Shown here: positions 7,546 to 14,890 of the stretch, piece by piece
Layout of the letters: each line of letters starts with the position of its first letter
Position numbering within the stretch: position 1 is the first letter of the stretch
Origin: Gemmatimonadales bacterium UBA7889
GTDB lineage: Bacteria > Gemmatimonadota > Gemmatimonadetes > Longimicrobiales > Gaopeijiaceae
Assembly (NCBI GenBank): GCA_002501085.1
Contig: DLRL01000092.1
Span: 4,948-23,280, forward strand
DNA length: 18,333 nucleotides
Reading direction: 5' to 3'
The notes under the pieces: generated by a model
Databases searched by the model: none
Seen by the model: the letters and a program-made list of their open reading frames with translations, nothing else
Told to the model about the DNA's origin: nothing
Program-made: the position numbers and the translations under genes

Positions 7546-8958
7546 ATGGACGGGCAACGTGGCAATTGGAGCTCGAATATGGGGCTCATCCTCGCGGCCA
7601 CAGGAAGCGCAATCGGCCTCGGTAATCTCTGGAAATTTCCCTTTATTACCTGGGAAAACGGTGGTGGGGCCTTTGTCCTAGTCTACCTGATATGTATAGC
7701 TGCCGTGGGCTTGCCAATCATGATGGCGGAGTTGCTCATCGGTCGAAAGACGCAAAAAAGTGCCGTTGGTGCGCTTAAGGATGCCGCGGGTCCTATGTGG
7801 GGGATCGTCGGAGCCTGGGGGGTACTGTGCGGTTTCATTTTACTCAGTTACTACACCGTTATCGCAGGTTGGTCTCTCTTCTATTTCAGCAAATCATTCG
7901 GATGGATGGTGTCTGGCTTTCCGAGTGGCATGGCGATGGGCGATCTCTTTGGTGAACAATCCAGCAACGGCGCCCTTCAACTCGGGCTGTCCTTCGGTTT
8001 CAGTATTGCCACTGTGTCAGTTGTGTACCTAGGGGTCCAGAAAGGTATTGAGAGGATTGCGAGGACCTTTCTACCCGTCCTCGGCGTTATTCTCGTTTTG
8101 CTGCTCTTCTCTGCGCTCAGGATGAGCGGCTCGGGTGAAGCCCTCGTCTTCATTTTTCAGCCTAACTTCAACGAACTCGAGCCAGTCGCGATTCTCGAGG
8201 CTCTGGGGCATTCCTTCTTTACGCTTTCATTAGGAATGGGATGTATGGTGACATACGGTTCCTATATCTCAAAGACTCAGTCTGTGGTTAAGGCATCAGC
8301 AACGATCGTGCTCTTAGATACACTGATCGCGCTCATAGCAACCGTCATAATGTTCTCGGTAATATTCAGTGTCCCAGGTATGGAAGAGCAGGTTGGTGGA
8401 TCTACGGTGGGTATGCTCTTCATCTCGCTCCCTGAGTTGTTCTTCACCGAAGTTCCTCTTGGACGGTTCCTGGGACCGCTTTTCTACGTGCTTGTTGCGC
8501 TTGCTGCTCTCACATCGACGATATCACTGCTCGAGGTCGTCACGAGTTATGTAATCGACGAACATGGCTTAGCTAGGCAAAAAGCAACATTAATGTGTGG
8601 TGGTACTGTTTTCATATTCACCATTCTCGCCGCCATATCTTTTGGCGCTGTTTCGGGTGTGTCCAATCTTGTCGTCCCAGGTGCAATCGGGGAGACACTG
8701 TTTGGAGGAAAAATTGGCTGGTTCTCTATGGCTGACCACTTTGTCTCGAACTGGATGCTGCCGACCGGTGGGTTCGCGGTAACGATCGCAGCAGGTTGGT
8801 TTATGACCAGAGAAGACACCATGAACGAACTCGTGGATGGTACACAGCCCAGTTGGTTTCGGTATGGGGCTTGGCGTTTTTTCATTCGTTTCGTAGCACC
8901 AACCGCTATAGCCGCGATCATTATTGCGGTAATGATCTTTGGGGTGGACTTCAGTTGA
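7546..8958 (+). CDS. Sodium-dependent transporter, NSS (SNF) family
   Basis: Inner-membrane Na+-coupled symporter of the neurotransmitter:sodium symporter family, the bacterial LeuT/MhsT/TnaT group, which takes up amino acids or related amines. ATG 7546 is chosen over the in-frame GTG 7537 because GGAG lies 8 nt before it; this gives 470 residues, in the range of short bacterial members. The broken first helix with Na+-site residues is clear: ATGSAIGLGNLWKFP at 18-32, followed by NGGGAF at 38-43. The TM6 region TLSLGMGCMVTYGSYISK is also conserved, as is the TM7 start LLDTLIAL. About eleven membrane segments are seen, the last being AIAAIIIAVMIFGV near the C-terminus. It is transcribed divergently from the nucleoside importer. 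The substrate cannot be read from sequence. Confident on family. Confidence 0.93.
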   Translation: MDGQRGNWSSNMGLILAATGSAIGLGNLWKFPFITWENGGGAFVLVYLICIAAVGLPIMMAELLIGRKTQKSAVGALKDAAGPMWGIVGAWGVLCGFILLSYYTVIAGWSLFYFSKSFGWMVSGFPSGMAMGDLFGEQSSNGALQLGLSFGFSIATVSVVYLGVQKGIERIARTFLPVLGVILVLLLFSALRMSGSGEALVFIFQPNFNELEPVAILEALGHSFFTLSLGMGCMVTYGSYISKTQSVVKASATIVLLDTLIALIATVIMFSVIFSVPGMEEQVGGSTVGMLFISLPELFFTEVPLGRFLGPLFYVLVALAALTSTISLLEVVTSYVIDEHGLARQKATLMCGGTVFIFTILAAISFGAVSGVSNLVVPGAIGETLFGGKIGWFSMADHFVSNWMLPTGGFAVTIAAGWFMTREDTMNELVDGTQPSWFRYGAWRFFIRFVAPTAIAAIIIAVMIFGVDFS

Positions 8959-9116
8959 TGCTGAACTAGTGGCCTGAGTGGGAACGACCAACAAGCAACA
9001 GTAGGTAGATCTCTCAGGTACATATCTCATCATTCAGCTGGCCGATTGGATATCAGCCCCTTTGCGACTCTTGATCCCGAAGGCACATTTTAGCTTGGTC
9101 CAGCTACGACAGGCTC

Positions 9117-11210
9117 ATGATTGAAGATCTCTTGAATAGGCATATCGAGAAACGACCTACGACCCTCAAGTTTGAAGGTCGTATTCTCTATCTGTTGGAT
9201 GATGCCGAATTCGTGAGACAGCAGTTGTATGAAGGCATCGATATTCAACACCCGCGCGACTATATAAGCCTGCTACGCGACCAAATCTCTACAGACGAGA
9301 TTACACCAGCGTATATCTGTTTCTTCTATGACGAAACGCTTGGGGATTTCCCGTATTTGGGCCTGCGCACCACGAATCAAGCCACCAACGAGACAGAGTA
9401 CCCTGTGGAGCGTAATGCTGTGCGCAATGGAGGCTTCGTCTGCTCTGTTGCTGGCAAGAGACGCGGCAAAGGAAGTAGTCGTGAGGCAAGTCCTTACGCT
9501 GAACTCCACGCAGGCATCAAGGTCGTTGTCGCGGAAAGCATCGAGCGCATTTATGACGAAAACTGTCAAAATCTAGGGCTCTTAACGTCAACTGACTTTG
9601 GGGTTATTGACCGGATCATGGCTGGTGAAGAGATCCCGCTCACAGAATTCACTAAGGGTAAAGACGACATTACCCGCCAGATCATTGAGTATGGCGGACT
9701 CTTTGAGTTCAATGTCGCACGGCTCCAGGGCGGTGTAACCATCCCATTGTCTGCATGCGCACAAGAGCAAGCTCTACCAACTCGCCCGATGACTGTCGCC
9801 GAGAAAATTTTCGCTTCGCATCTGGTTACCGATGCCGGAAGGGGTGAGGTGGGTGTTCCATGGGTTGAGCCAGGAGACAGCGGTTTCTTTCTGACCGACA
9901 TCCGGTTTAGCCATGAATACGTGACTCCTATGGCTTCAATTTTTTTCGAAAACAAGGTTGGAATCGACGCCAAAGTCCTAGATCCAGCTTCCATGCTCTT
10001 CTTCCGAGACCATTTAACGTTTCTGTCCCAGGTGATGAGCCAAGAACGGATCGAAGATGGTCTGCTTGAAGTGGCAAATGAACTCGAAGTGAAACAGCGT
10101 GAGTTCAGTGAAAAACAGGGTGTGAAATTATATGGCGAACAGATGGGACACCGACTTGGTTCTCAGGCTATCTGTCACTCAAAGATTCTCGAAGAATACG
10201 CGGAGCCAGGTATGCTCATAGTGGGCACTGACTCTCACACACCGCACGCGGGTGCCATCGGTTCGCTCGCTTTCGGTATTGGAACGACAGCAATTTTCAA
10301 TTCTTGGCTCACAAGGGACGTGCGCATGAGCGTACCCCCGTCCTTCAAAGTTGAGATACGGGGAACCCCGGCACCAAATGTTACCGCGAAAGACTATATG
10401 CTTGAGATTCTGAGACACCCATACATACGCGATGGACACGCGATTGGGCAGATTATTGAGTACGCGGGCCCTGCTGTGACGCAACTCAGCATTGATGAGC
10501 GCGCAACCATGACCAACATGGCCGCGGAAGTTGGAGCGTTTACTGGTATCATCGCAGCGGATGACAAATCGGTCCAATTCATGGTTGATGAGCGTGGCAT
10601 GGATCGTGTTCATGCACAAAAACTCACGCAGGGGATGCAAAGTGATCCTGCTGCAGAGTACGTGACAACCATAGAGATCGATGCCTCAACAATCCGTCCC
10701 ATGGCAGCTTTGCCCAATGATCCGGGCAACGGGGTCTATATCGATGAACTTGGCGAGGAACCCATCCGTATCGATATAGCGTACGCCGGATCCTGTACTG
10801 CTGGGAAGAAGGAGGACATGGATATGTATGCTCGTGTCCTCGGTGAAGCTGATTTACAAGGATTGAAGATCCACCCGGATGTAAAAGCGTACATCCAATG
10901 CGGCTCAACAGAGGTACGCAAGTACTGTGATGAAAAAGGCTATATGACCCTGTTTGACCGCATGGGAGCGGCATTCATTGAACCGGGATGCGGTGCATGT
11001 ATCGCCGCCGGCCCAGGAGTCACAAACTCACCCAATGAAGTCTCGATGTCATCGCAAAACCGGAATTTCCCGGGACGTTCAGGACCAGGTAATCTTTATC
11101 TTGGCTCACCATATTCAGTTGCCGCGAGTGCGGTAGTGGGGTACGTGACCAGTTGGACACCAGGACAAGAGTTTAAGCAGATCAGTACACGAAAACTCTC
11201 AACAGTTTAA
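9117..11210 (+). CDS. Aconitase-superfamily hydro-lyase, single chain with swivel domain first
   Basis: Fe-S dehydratase of the aconitase/isopropylmalate isomerase superfamily; 697 residues, cytoplasmic. Residues 1 to about 210 are a LeuD/aconitase-swivel domain: TDEITPA at 59-65, and the substrate-binding loop GSSRE at 119-123 followed by the LeuD-like YDENCQNLGLL. A LeuC-like portion starts at about 224 (MTVAEKIFASH) and carries VGTDSHTPHAGAIG at 369-382, LAFGIGT at 384-390, the cluster ligands Cys560, Cys625 and Cys628 (SCTAG and GCGAC), and NRNFPGRSG at 648-656. The 65-residue then 3-residue Cys spacing matches aconitases. The order swivel then catalytic is that of AcnB without its N-terminal helical-repeat domain, and opposite to AcnA. 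Substrate could be citrate/isocitrate, isopropylmalate or another hydroxy-acid; no leuA or leuB is nearby. Start ATG has only a weak AGG 3 nt upstream. Confidence 0.85.
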   Translation: MIEDLLNRHIEKRPTTLKFEGRILYLLDDAEFVRQQLYEGIDIQHPRDYISLLRDQISTDEITPAYICFFYDETLGDFPYLGLRTTNQATNETEYPVERNAVRNGGFVCSVAGKRRGKGSSREASPYAELHAGIKVVVAESIERIYDENCQNLGLLTSTDFGVIDRIMAGEEIPLTEFTKGKDDITRQIIEYGGLFEFNVARLQGGVTIPLSACAQEQALPTRPMTVAEKIFASHLVTDAGRGEVGVPWVEPGDSGFFLTDIRFSHEYVTPMASIFFENKVGIDAKVLDPASMLFFRDHLTFLSQVMSQERIEDGLLEVANELEVKQREFSEKQGVKLYGEQMGHRLGSQAICHSKILEEYAEPGMLIVGTDSHTPHAGAIGSLAFGIGTTAIFNSWLTRDVRMSVPPSFKVEIRGTPAPNVTAKDYMLEILRHPYIRDGHAIGQIIEYAGPAVTQLSIDERATMTNMAAEVGAFTGIIAADDKSVQFMVDERGMDRVHAQKLTQGMQSDPAAEYVTTIEIDASTIRPMAALPNDPGNGVYIDELGEEPIRIDIAYAGSCTAGKKEDMDMYARVLGEADLQGLKIHPDVKAYIQCGSTEVRKYCDEKGYMTLFDRMGAAFIEPGCGACIAAGPGVTNSPNEVSMSSQNRNFPGRSGPGNLYLGSPYSVAASAVVGYVTSWTPGQEFKQISTRKLSTV

Positions 11211-11224
11211 GCCTGCTGCAGGCT
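11210..11224. terminator. Small hairpin between the convergent aconitase and tRNA genes
   Basis: AGCCTG-CTG-CAGGCT, a perfect 6-bp stem with a 3-nt loop that begins on the last base of the aconitase stop codon and ends 10 nt from the 3' end of tRNA-Val. Its position suits a shared, bidirectional terminator, but neither side has a real T-run (CTTGG on the plus strand, TAAACTG on the minus strand), so an intrinsic terminator would be weak. Confidence 0.35.
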
Positions 11225-11234
11225 CTTGGATCGA

Positions 11235-11307
11235 TGGTCGCTGCAGGACTCGAACCTGCGACATCTACGATGTGAACGTAGCGCTCTACCAGCTGAGCTA
11301 AGCGACC
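11235..11307 (-). tRNA. tRNA-Val (anticodon CAC)
   Basis: A 73-nt cloverleaf on the minus strand. Acceptor GGTCGCT pairs perfectly with AGCGACC, discriminator A; D arm GCTCAGCTGGTAGAGC; anticodon stem CTACG/CGTAG with loop TTCACAT, giving anticodon CAC (reads GUG); T arm GCAGG-TTCGAGT-CCTGC. CCA is not encoded. Its 5' end lies 2 nt downstream of the tRNA-Glu 3' end, so both come from one transcript. Confidence 0.95.
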
Positions 11308-11309
11308 AA

Positions 11310-11382
11310 TACCCCCACGGGGACTCGAACCCCGGTCTTCGCCGTGAGAGGGCGATATCCTAGGCCACTAGACGATGGGGGC
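11310..11382 (-). tRNA. tRNA-Glu (anticodon CTC)
   Basis: A 73-nt cloverleaf on the minus strand. Acceptor GCCCCCA pairs with TGGGGGT, leaving a G-U wobble at position 1-72; discriminator A. D loop contains AGTGGCCTAGGA. Anticodon stem TCGCC/GGCGA with loop CTCTCAC, giving CTC (reads GAG). T arm CGGGG-TTCGAGT-CCCCG. CCA is not encoded. First gene of a two-tRNA unit. Confidence 0.95.
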
Positions 11383-11389
11383 GCTGCAA

Positions 11390-11409
11390 CCCTCTCGGTT
11401 TTGAGAGGG
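11390..11409 (-). other. Hairpin in the leader of the tRNA unit
   Basis: On the minus strand a 7-bp stem CCCTCTC/GAGAGGG with a 6-nt loop AAAACC lies directly upstream of tRNA-Glu. The predicted transcription start (about 7 nt after TAAGAT) falls at its 5' edge, so the primary transcript would begin with this stem. It could shield the leader before RNase P cleavage. A role as terminator is unlikely because no T-run follows it on either strand. Confidence 0.45.
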
Positions 11410-11414
11410 CCAAA

Positions 11415-11444
11415 ATCTTACAGAGGCCTGTCAGACAGCGTCAA
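11415..11444 (-). promoter_or_regulatory. Sigma-70-type promoter of the tRNA-Glu/tRNA-Val unit
   Basis: On the minus strand TTGACG (11444-11439), 18 bp spacer, TAAGAT (11420-11415). It is followed by TTTGGCCC; the G+C-rich bases before the start site resemble the discriminator of stringently controlled stable-RNA promoters. The spacer contains the perfect palindrome CTGTC-A-GACAG (plus strand, 11428-11438). Confidence 0.6.
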
Positions 11445-11540
11445 CCCCTCAACAAGTCGGCCCTGATAGGCGTTCCTTAAGGATAGTGAGTGTACTTTTC
11501 ACCGAATCCAGAGTAAACTCGCATATCACTTCTAACTTAT

Positions 11541-11546
11541 TATACT
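11541..11546 (+). promoter_or_regulatory. Candidate -10 box TATACT for the pterin dehydratase gene
   Basis: Five of six matches to TATAAT in an A+T-rich stretch, 31 nt before the ATG. No good -35 element is seen at the usual distance. Confidence 0.25.
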
Positions 11547-11577
11547 GCAATCATTTGGTCTGATTCATAGGACAGAG

Positions 11578-11868
11578 ATGGCTAGCAAGCTCAATACGGA
11601 ATCCATTCGAGGATGGCTCGATGGCCGCAAAGGATGGAAACGCCGTTCAAACCGAATAATTAAGAGTTTCCGTTTTAATTCCTTCAGAGACACCATTGTC
11701 TTCGTGAACCGGGTTGCGACTCTGGCAGACACTCATGATCACCATCCCGATATTGATATCCGATATGACAATGTCACAATTACGCTTTCCACACATGATG
11801 CAGGCGGAATCACTGAGAAAGACTTAGCCCTCGCTGAGCAAATAGATTTCTCGACTTCATCGAATTAA
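11578..11868 (+). CDS. phhB: Pterin-4a-carbinolamine dehydratase
   Basis: Cytoplasmic enzyme of 96 residues that dehydrates 4a-hydroxytetrahydropterin to quinonoid dihydropterin, the recycling step after aromatic amino-acid hydroxylation. The family's catalytic pattern is present: HDHHPDI at 53-59 (His55, His56, with Pro57 and Asp58) and a third His at 73 (STHDAGG). The length is normal for the family (about 95-115). A Shine-Dalgarno AGGA lies 5 nt before the ATG. No phenylalanine hydroxylase is in the window, so the pterin-dependent partner is elsewhere, or the protein serves another pterin such as molybdopterin-related cofactors. The stop codon interlocks with that of the convergent HAD gene over four bases (TTAA). 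Confidence 0.9.
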   Translation: MASKLNTESIRGWLDGRKGWKRRSNRIIKSFRFNSFRDTIVFVNRVATLADTHDHHPDIDIRYDNVTITLSTHDAGGITEKDLALAEQIDFSTSSN

Positions 11869-12569
11869 AGACCTATAGGATCATGTGGCGTCCGGCCAAC
11901 CACTTCTTCCGGATTGATCTCTAGCACGTCTCTAAGAGCATCCAAAGCAAAGTCGGGGCCTTCTGCTAAAAGTTCCTCAGGGTTGAATGGCCCCCATAGT
12001 GCCGCCGCCGTTCGCGTCCCTGCCCCTTTCCCAGCCTGGATATCGAAGGGTGAGTCGCCGACAAATACAACGCCATCTGGTTCAAGTCCAAGCTTACTAA
12101 GAGCCAGATTGACTGATTCAGGATGAGGCTTGGGCCGCTGTACTTGGTTTGCACAAACGACGAGATCCACTGCCTTCCATAGACCACAGCACTCGAGTGT
12201 TCTCTTTGCAATACCGGTACGCTTACTCGTGACAACCGCGATCTTTGTTCCACGCCTCCGTAGCGCTCCCAAAACCGAAGATGCTCCTGGAAATGAGCGT
12301 ACCATTTCGTCATGCACGATGTCTTGATACGCGATATAGGTCTGTCGCATCAACTCAGCTTCTTCCTCACTCCGAGCAAAGCTCCTCATTTGCACTGGAA
12401 GTGGTATCCCTAGGGTAGCCACGACATCCGCATCAGGAAGTGGTTGGCCGAAATGTTTTTTCGTGGCAAAGCGGAAACATTTAAGGATCAGTTCGACCGT
12501 GTCTGCCAATGTACCGTCAAGATCAAAAAAAACGCCGGACCATGTACCAGGAGGCTTAGATATCGTCAA
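11865..12569 (-). CDS. HAD-superfamily hydrolase, phosphoglycolate-phosphatase-like
   Basis: Small-molecule phosphatase of the haloacid dehalogenase superfamily, 234 residues with a helical cap (subfamily IA). All four motifs are present: DLDGT at 16-20 (nucleophile Asp16, acid Asp18), Thr115 in VVTSKR, Lys147 in RPKPHP, and GDSPFD at 171-176. This arrangement matches Gph/PpaX-type enzymes acting on phosphoglycolate, pyrophosphate or similar small phosphates; the exact substrate cannot be told. The start ATG overlaps the aminotransferase stop by 4 nt (ATGA), so it is translationally coupled as the last gene of the fabI operon. Its 3' end overlaps the convergent pterin dehydratase by four bases. 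A role in removing a damaged or side-product phosphate is possible but unsupported. Confidence 0.87.
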   Translation of the reverse strand: MTISKPPGTWSGVFFDLDGTLADTVELILKCFRFATKKHFGQPLPDADVVATLGIPLPVQMRSFARSEEEAELMRQTYIAYQDIVHDEMVRSFPGASSVLGALRRRGTKIAVVTSKRTGIAKRTLECCGLWKAVDLVVCANQVQRPKPHPESVNLALSKLGLEPDGVVFVGDSPFDIQAGKGAGTRTAAALWGPFNPEELLAEGPDFALDALRDVLEINPEEVVGRTPHDPIGL

Positions 12570-13924
12570 TGGATCTTCTGGATAATAGACGATAGCACAA
12601 CCAACGAATGGGTTGCCTGATCCTCAGTTAAGAATGCAGATGGAGTAAGCTCTACGATATGACCGTATTCCCCGGCAGGTAGGATAATTAAGCCCTGAGC
12701 AAGCGCAGCTTCTGCTACCCGTAACGCACCCCCTTTCCATGGGGAACCGTCAACTGTGACGAGTTCAATTCCGATCATGAGACCACGTCCACGCACCTCG
12801 GAAACCCTTTCAGCACCCCTTAGGGAGTCTTGCAATTCGCTAAGCAGTCGCGATCCAAGAACCTCTGCACGCTCCGGAACATCCAAGTGCTCAACGATAT
12901 CGAGCACAGCTAATGCGGTGGCACATGAAAGAGGGTTCCCCAGGAACGTGTTGGTGTGAATTGCTTCTCCATCATTTTCAGGCCAAGCAGACAGCACTGA
13001 CTGTGAACTGAGGCACGCCGAAAGCGGTAAGCCACCACCAAAGACCTTGCCTATACACACGATATCTGGACGAAGTCCTAATCGCTCAGATGCTAGCATT
13101 GACCCACAGCGTCCAAGCCCGGTGAAGATCTCATCGGCGATAACCATCACCCCCTCCTCCATCGCCACATCCGAGAGAGCGGCCATAAAACCATCAGGAG
13201 GAATTCTTACTCCCGCCCTACCCTGAACAGGTTCCACGATGACAGCACCGATCGGATCCCCATTAGGTGCCCCCTGCTGAAATGCTGCCCGCAACAATCC
13301 TAGAGTTTCGTCCGCAGTCACCCGCGAAACGTCATTACATTCAGGAAAGGGGGCAAAGCTCACTCCCTTATACAACTGATCCTCAAAGTATGAACGGAAG
13401 TGGGCTCGGTCCGTGACCGCAAGCGCTCCCATAGTAAGGCCATGATATCCTCCCCTAAACGCAACAATACCTGGTTTACCCGTAGCGATCCGGGCGGTCT
13501 TGAGCGCCACCTCAACAGCCTCCGATCCGGTTGTCGTAAGTACTGCCTGTGCGTCAACCCAGGGTGCGATCCCACATAAGCGCTCTATCAGTTCGACCTT
13601 TCTAACAGGCGGATGGATATCACCCATCCCATGTATCAGTTCTTCTCCCTGGGCCTGGAGGGCATGAACAACCCTTGGGTGTGCATGTCCAATGAGAGCA
13701 ACTCCGAACGCCCCACTCAGGTCGATGTACAAGTTGTGGTCAACATCCCGGACATTCGACCCGCTCGCTTCCTTCCAAAAGATCGGCCAATCAACGTCGA
13801 AGTAGGTGATATTGCGAGACTCTACACTCCTCAGGCGCTCTGCTAGATGGCGGGAAATTCCGCCTGGAGGACTCGTAATGATGTCAGGTAGCAGGGATCC
13901 AAAAAGAGGTTCAGCTACTGTCAC
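12566..13924 (-). CDS. Class-III PLP-dependent aminotransferase
   Basis: Cytoplasmic pyridoxal-phosphate enzyme, 452 residues, fold type I, ornithine/GABA-aminotransferase group, moving an amino group (often omega) from a donor to an alpha-keto acid. Seen: TTGSEAVE at 131-138 and GGYHG at 158-162 (phosphate and ring contacts), DEIFTGLGR at 264-272 (Asp264 to the ring nitrogen), Lys293 in IGKVFGGGLP as the Schiff-base lysine, and HTNTFLGNP at 323-331. The N-terminal GGISRHLAERLRSVESRNITY is of the kind found in uncharacterised bacterial members. Both ends overlap neighbours by ATGA, upstream with fabI and downstream with the phosphatase. Substrate is unknown; 4-aminobutyrate or acetylornithine-like substrates are the family defaults. 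Confidence 0.88.
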   Translation of the reverse strand: MTVAEPLFGSLLPDIITSPPGGISRHLAERLRSVESRNITYFDVDWPIFWKEASGSNVRDVDHNLYIDLSGAFGVALIGHAHPRVVHALQAQGEELIHGMGDIHPPVRKVELIERLCGIAPWVDAQAVLTTTGSEAVEVALKTARIATGKPGIVAFRGGYHGLTMGALAVTDRAHFRSYFEDQLYKGVSFAPFPECNDVSRVTADETLGLLRAAFQQGAPNGDPIGAVIVEPVQGRAGVRIPPDGFMAALSDVAMEEGVMVIADEIFTGLGRCGSMLASERLGLRPDIVCIGKVFGGGLPLSACLSSQSVLSAWPENDGEAIHTNTFLGNPLSCATALAVLDIVEHLDVPERAEVLGSRLLSELQDSLRGAERVSEVRGRGLMIGIELVTVDGSPWKGGALRVAEAALAQGLIILPAGEYGHIVELTPSAFLTEDQATHSLVVLSSIIQKIH

Positions 13925-14826
13925 TCGACCTCGTCTTTGAGCAACGCTTGAGCGGGTATCCCCATTGCATGGTACCCCTTATCGACATGGATCGTCTCCC
14001 CTGTGATACCCGCGGCAAGAGGAGAGCAAAGAAAGGCAGCGACATGTCCAACGTCGTCCGCGGTGTTCACCTCTGGCAGTGCTGCGTTGTCTCGATAATA
14101 GTCAACCAAACGATCGATCGTTCCGATCGCGCTGGCAGCGCGACTTGCGAGCGGACCAGCACTAATGGTGTTCACACGGACACCAAACTTTCGACCCGCC
14201 TCAAAAGCAAGCAGGCGCGTATCGCTTTCCAAAGCGGCCTTCGCCGAACTCATGCCCCCTCCATACCCTGGCACAACTCGCTCTGCGGCCAGATAGGAGA
14301 TCGATACTAGGGCACCATCGTTGTTCATAAGTGGTCCAAGCCGCTGCGCCATACTAACCATCGAGTAGGCACTCGAACTAATTGCTGCGAGATATCCATC
14401 GCGACTCGTTTCGATGAGAGGGTTTCTGACTTCAGGTCCGTTCGCAAGCGAGTGTACAACGATATCTAAACAGTGTTCTCCGAAGTCAGCTTGCACCTGA
14501 TCCGCAACACCCTGAATCGTGTAGCCTTCCAGATCAACATACCGCTTGTCCTCCCTCACATGCTCAGGTACGTCATCAGCTATGTCGAAGGCCGCGTCCA
14601 AAGGATAGATCTTCTCAAACTCAATCTCTCCTCCACCCGGAAGAGACATGTCAAGCTTTCCCCGCTCGAGACTGCGGGTAAAGATCCTAAGAACTGGCGG
14701 CCATGTGCCCACGCATATTGAGGCACCAGCAGCTGCAAGCGCCCGCACGATTGCCCACCCGTACCCTCTGTCATCGGCAACGCCCGCTACGAAGGCGCGC
14801 TTACCGGAAAGATCGATCGGAAGCAT
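13921..14826 (-). CDS. fabI: Enoyl-ACP reductase (NADH), long plant/chlamydia-like type
   Basis: Catalyses the last step of each round of type-II fatty-acid elongation, reducing trans-2-enoyl-ACP with NADH. It has 301 residues, longer than the roughly 260 of E. coli FabI. The extra length is an insertion after the first nucleotide-binding motif (AGVADDRGYGWAI at 14-26), running through TWPP and PLDAAFDIADDVPE at about 41-95, as in plant, apicomplexan and chlamydial enzymes. Catalytic residues are Tyr178, Tyr188 and Lys196 in SYLAAERVVPGYGGGMSSAK; the Tyr-Tyr and Tyr-Lys spacing (10 and 8) matches the Plasmodium enzyme. SLANGPEV and ISAGPLASRAA are also typical. AGGAG lies 9 nt before the ATG. 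First gene of the operon with the aminotransferase. Confidence 0.94.
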   Translation of the reverse strand: MLPIDLSGKRAFVAGVADDRGYGWAIVRALAAAGASICVGTWPPVLRIFTRSLERGKLDMSLPGGGEIEFEKIYPLDAAFDIADDVPEHVREDKRYVDLEGYTIQGVADQVQADFGEHCLDIVVHSLANGPEVRNPLIETSRDGYLAAISSSAYSMVSMAQRLGPLMNNDGALVSISYLAAERVVPGYGGGMSSAKAALESDTRLLAFEAGRKFGVRVNTISAGPLASRAASAIGTIDRLVDYYRDNAALPEVNTADDVGHVAAFLCSPLAAGITGETIHVDKGYHAMGIPAQALLKDEVE

Positions 14827-14890
14827 TCAGACAAGCTCCTGGGGTTATCAATCCACTCTGAAAACCTTCTTTCCCTGCCAGAAGAAGCTA

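Noticed and set aside
8547..9023. 158-residue open frame on the minus strand under the NSS gene (and a 147-residue one beside it)
   Set aside because: These are shadows of the conserved transporter gene; sequences are low-complexity and lack family motifs.
8959..9116. Small gene, terminator or clear promoter between the symporter and aconitase genes
   Set aside because: 158 nt with no stem followed by T-run, no well-spaced promoter boxes and no ORF with a ribosome site.
9566..9994. 142-residue minus-strand frame under the aconitase gene, plus similar frames at 10179-10640 and 10624-10974
   Set aside because: All lie wholly under well-conserved aconitase codons and show no recognisable domain.
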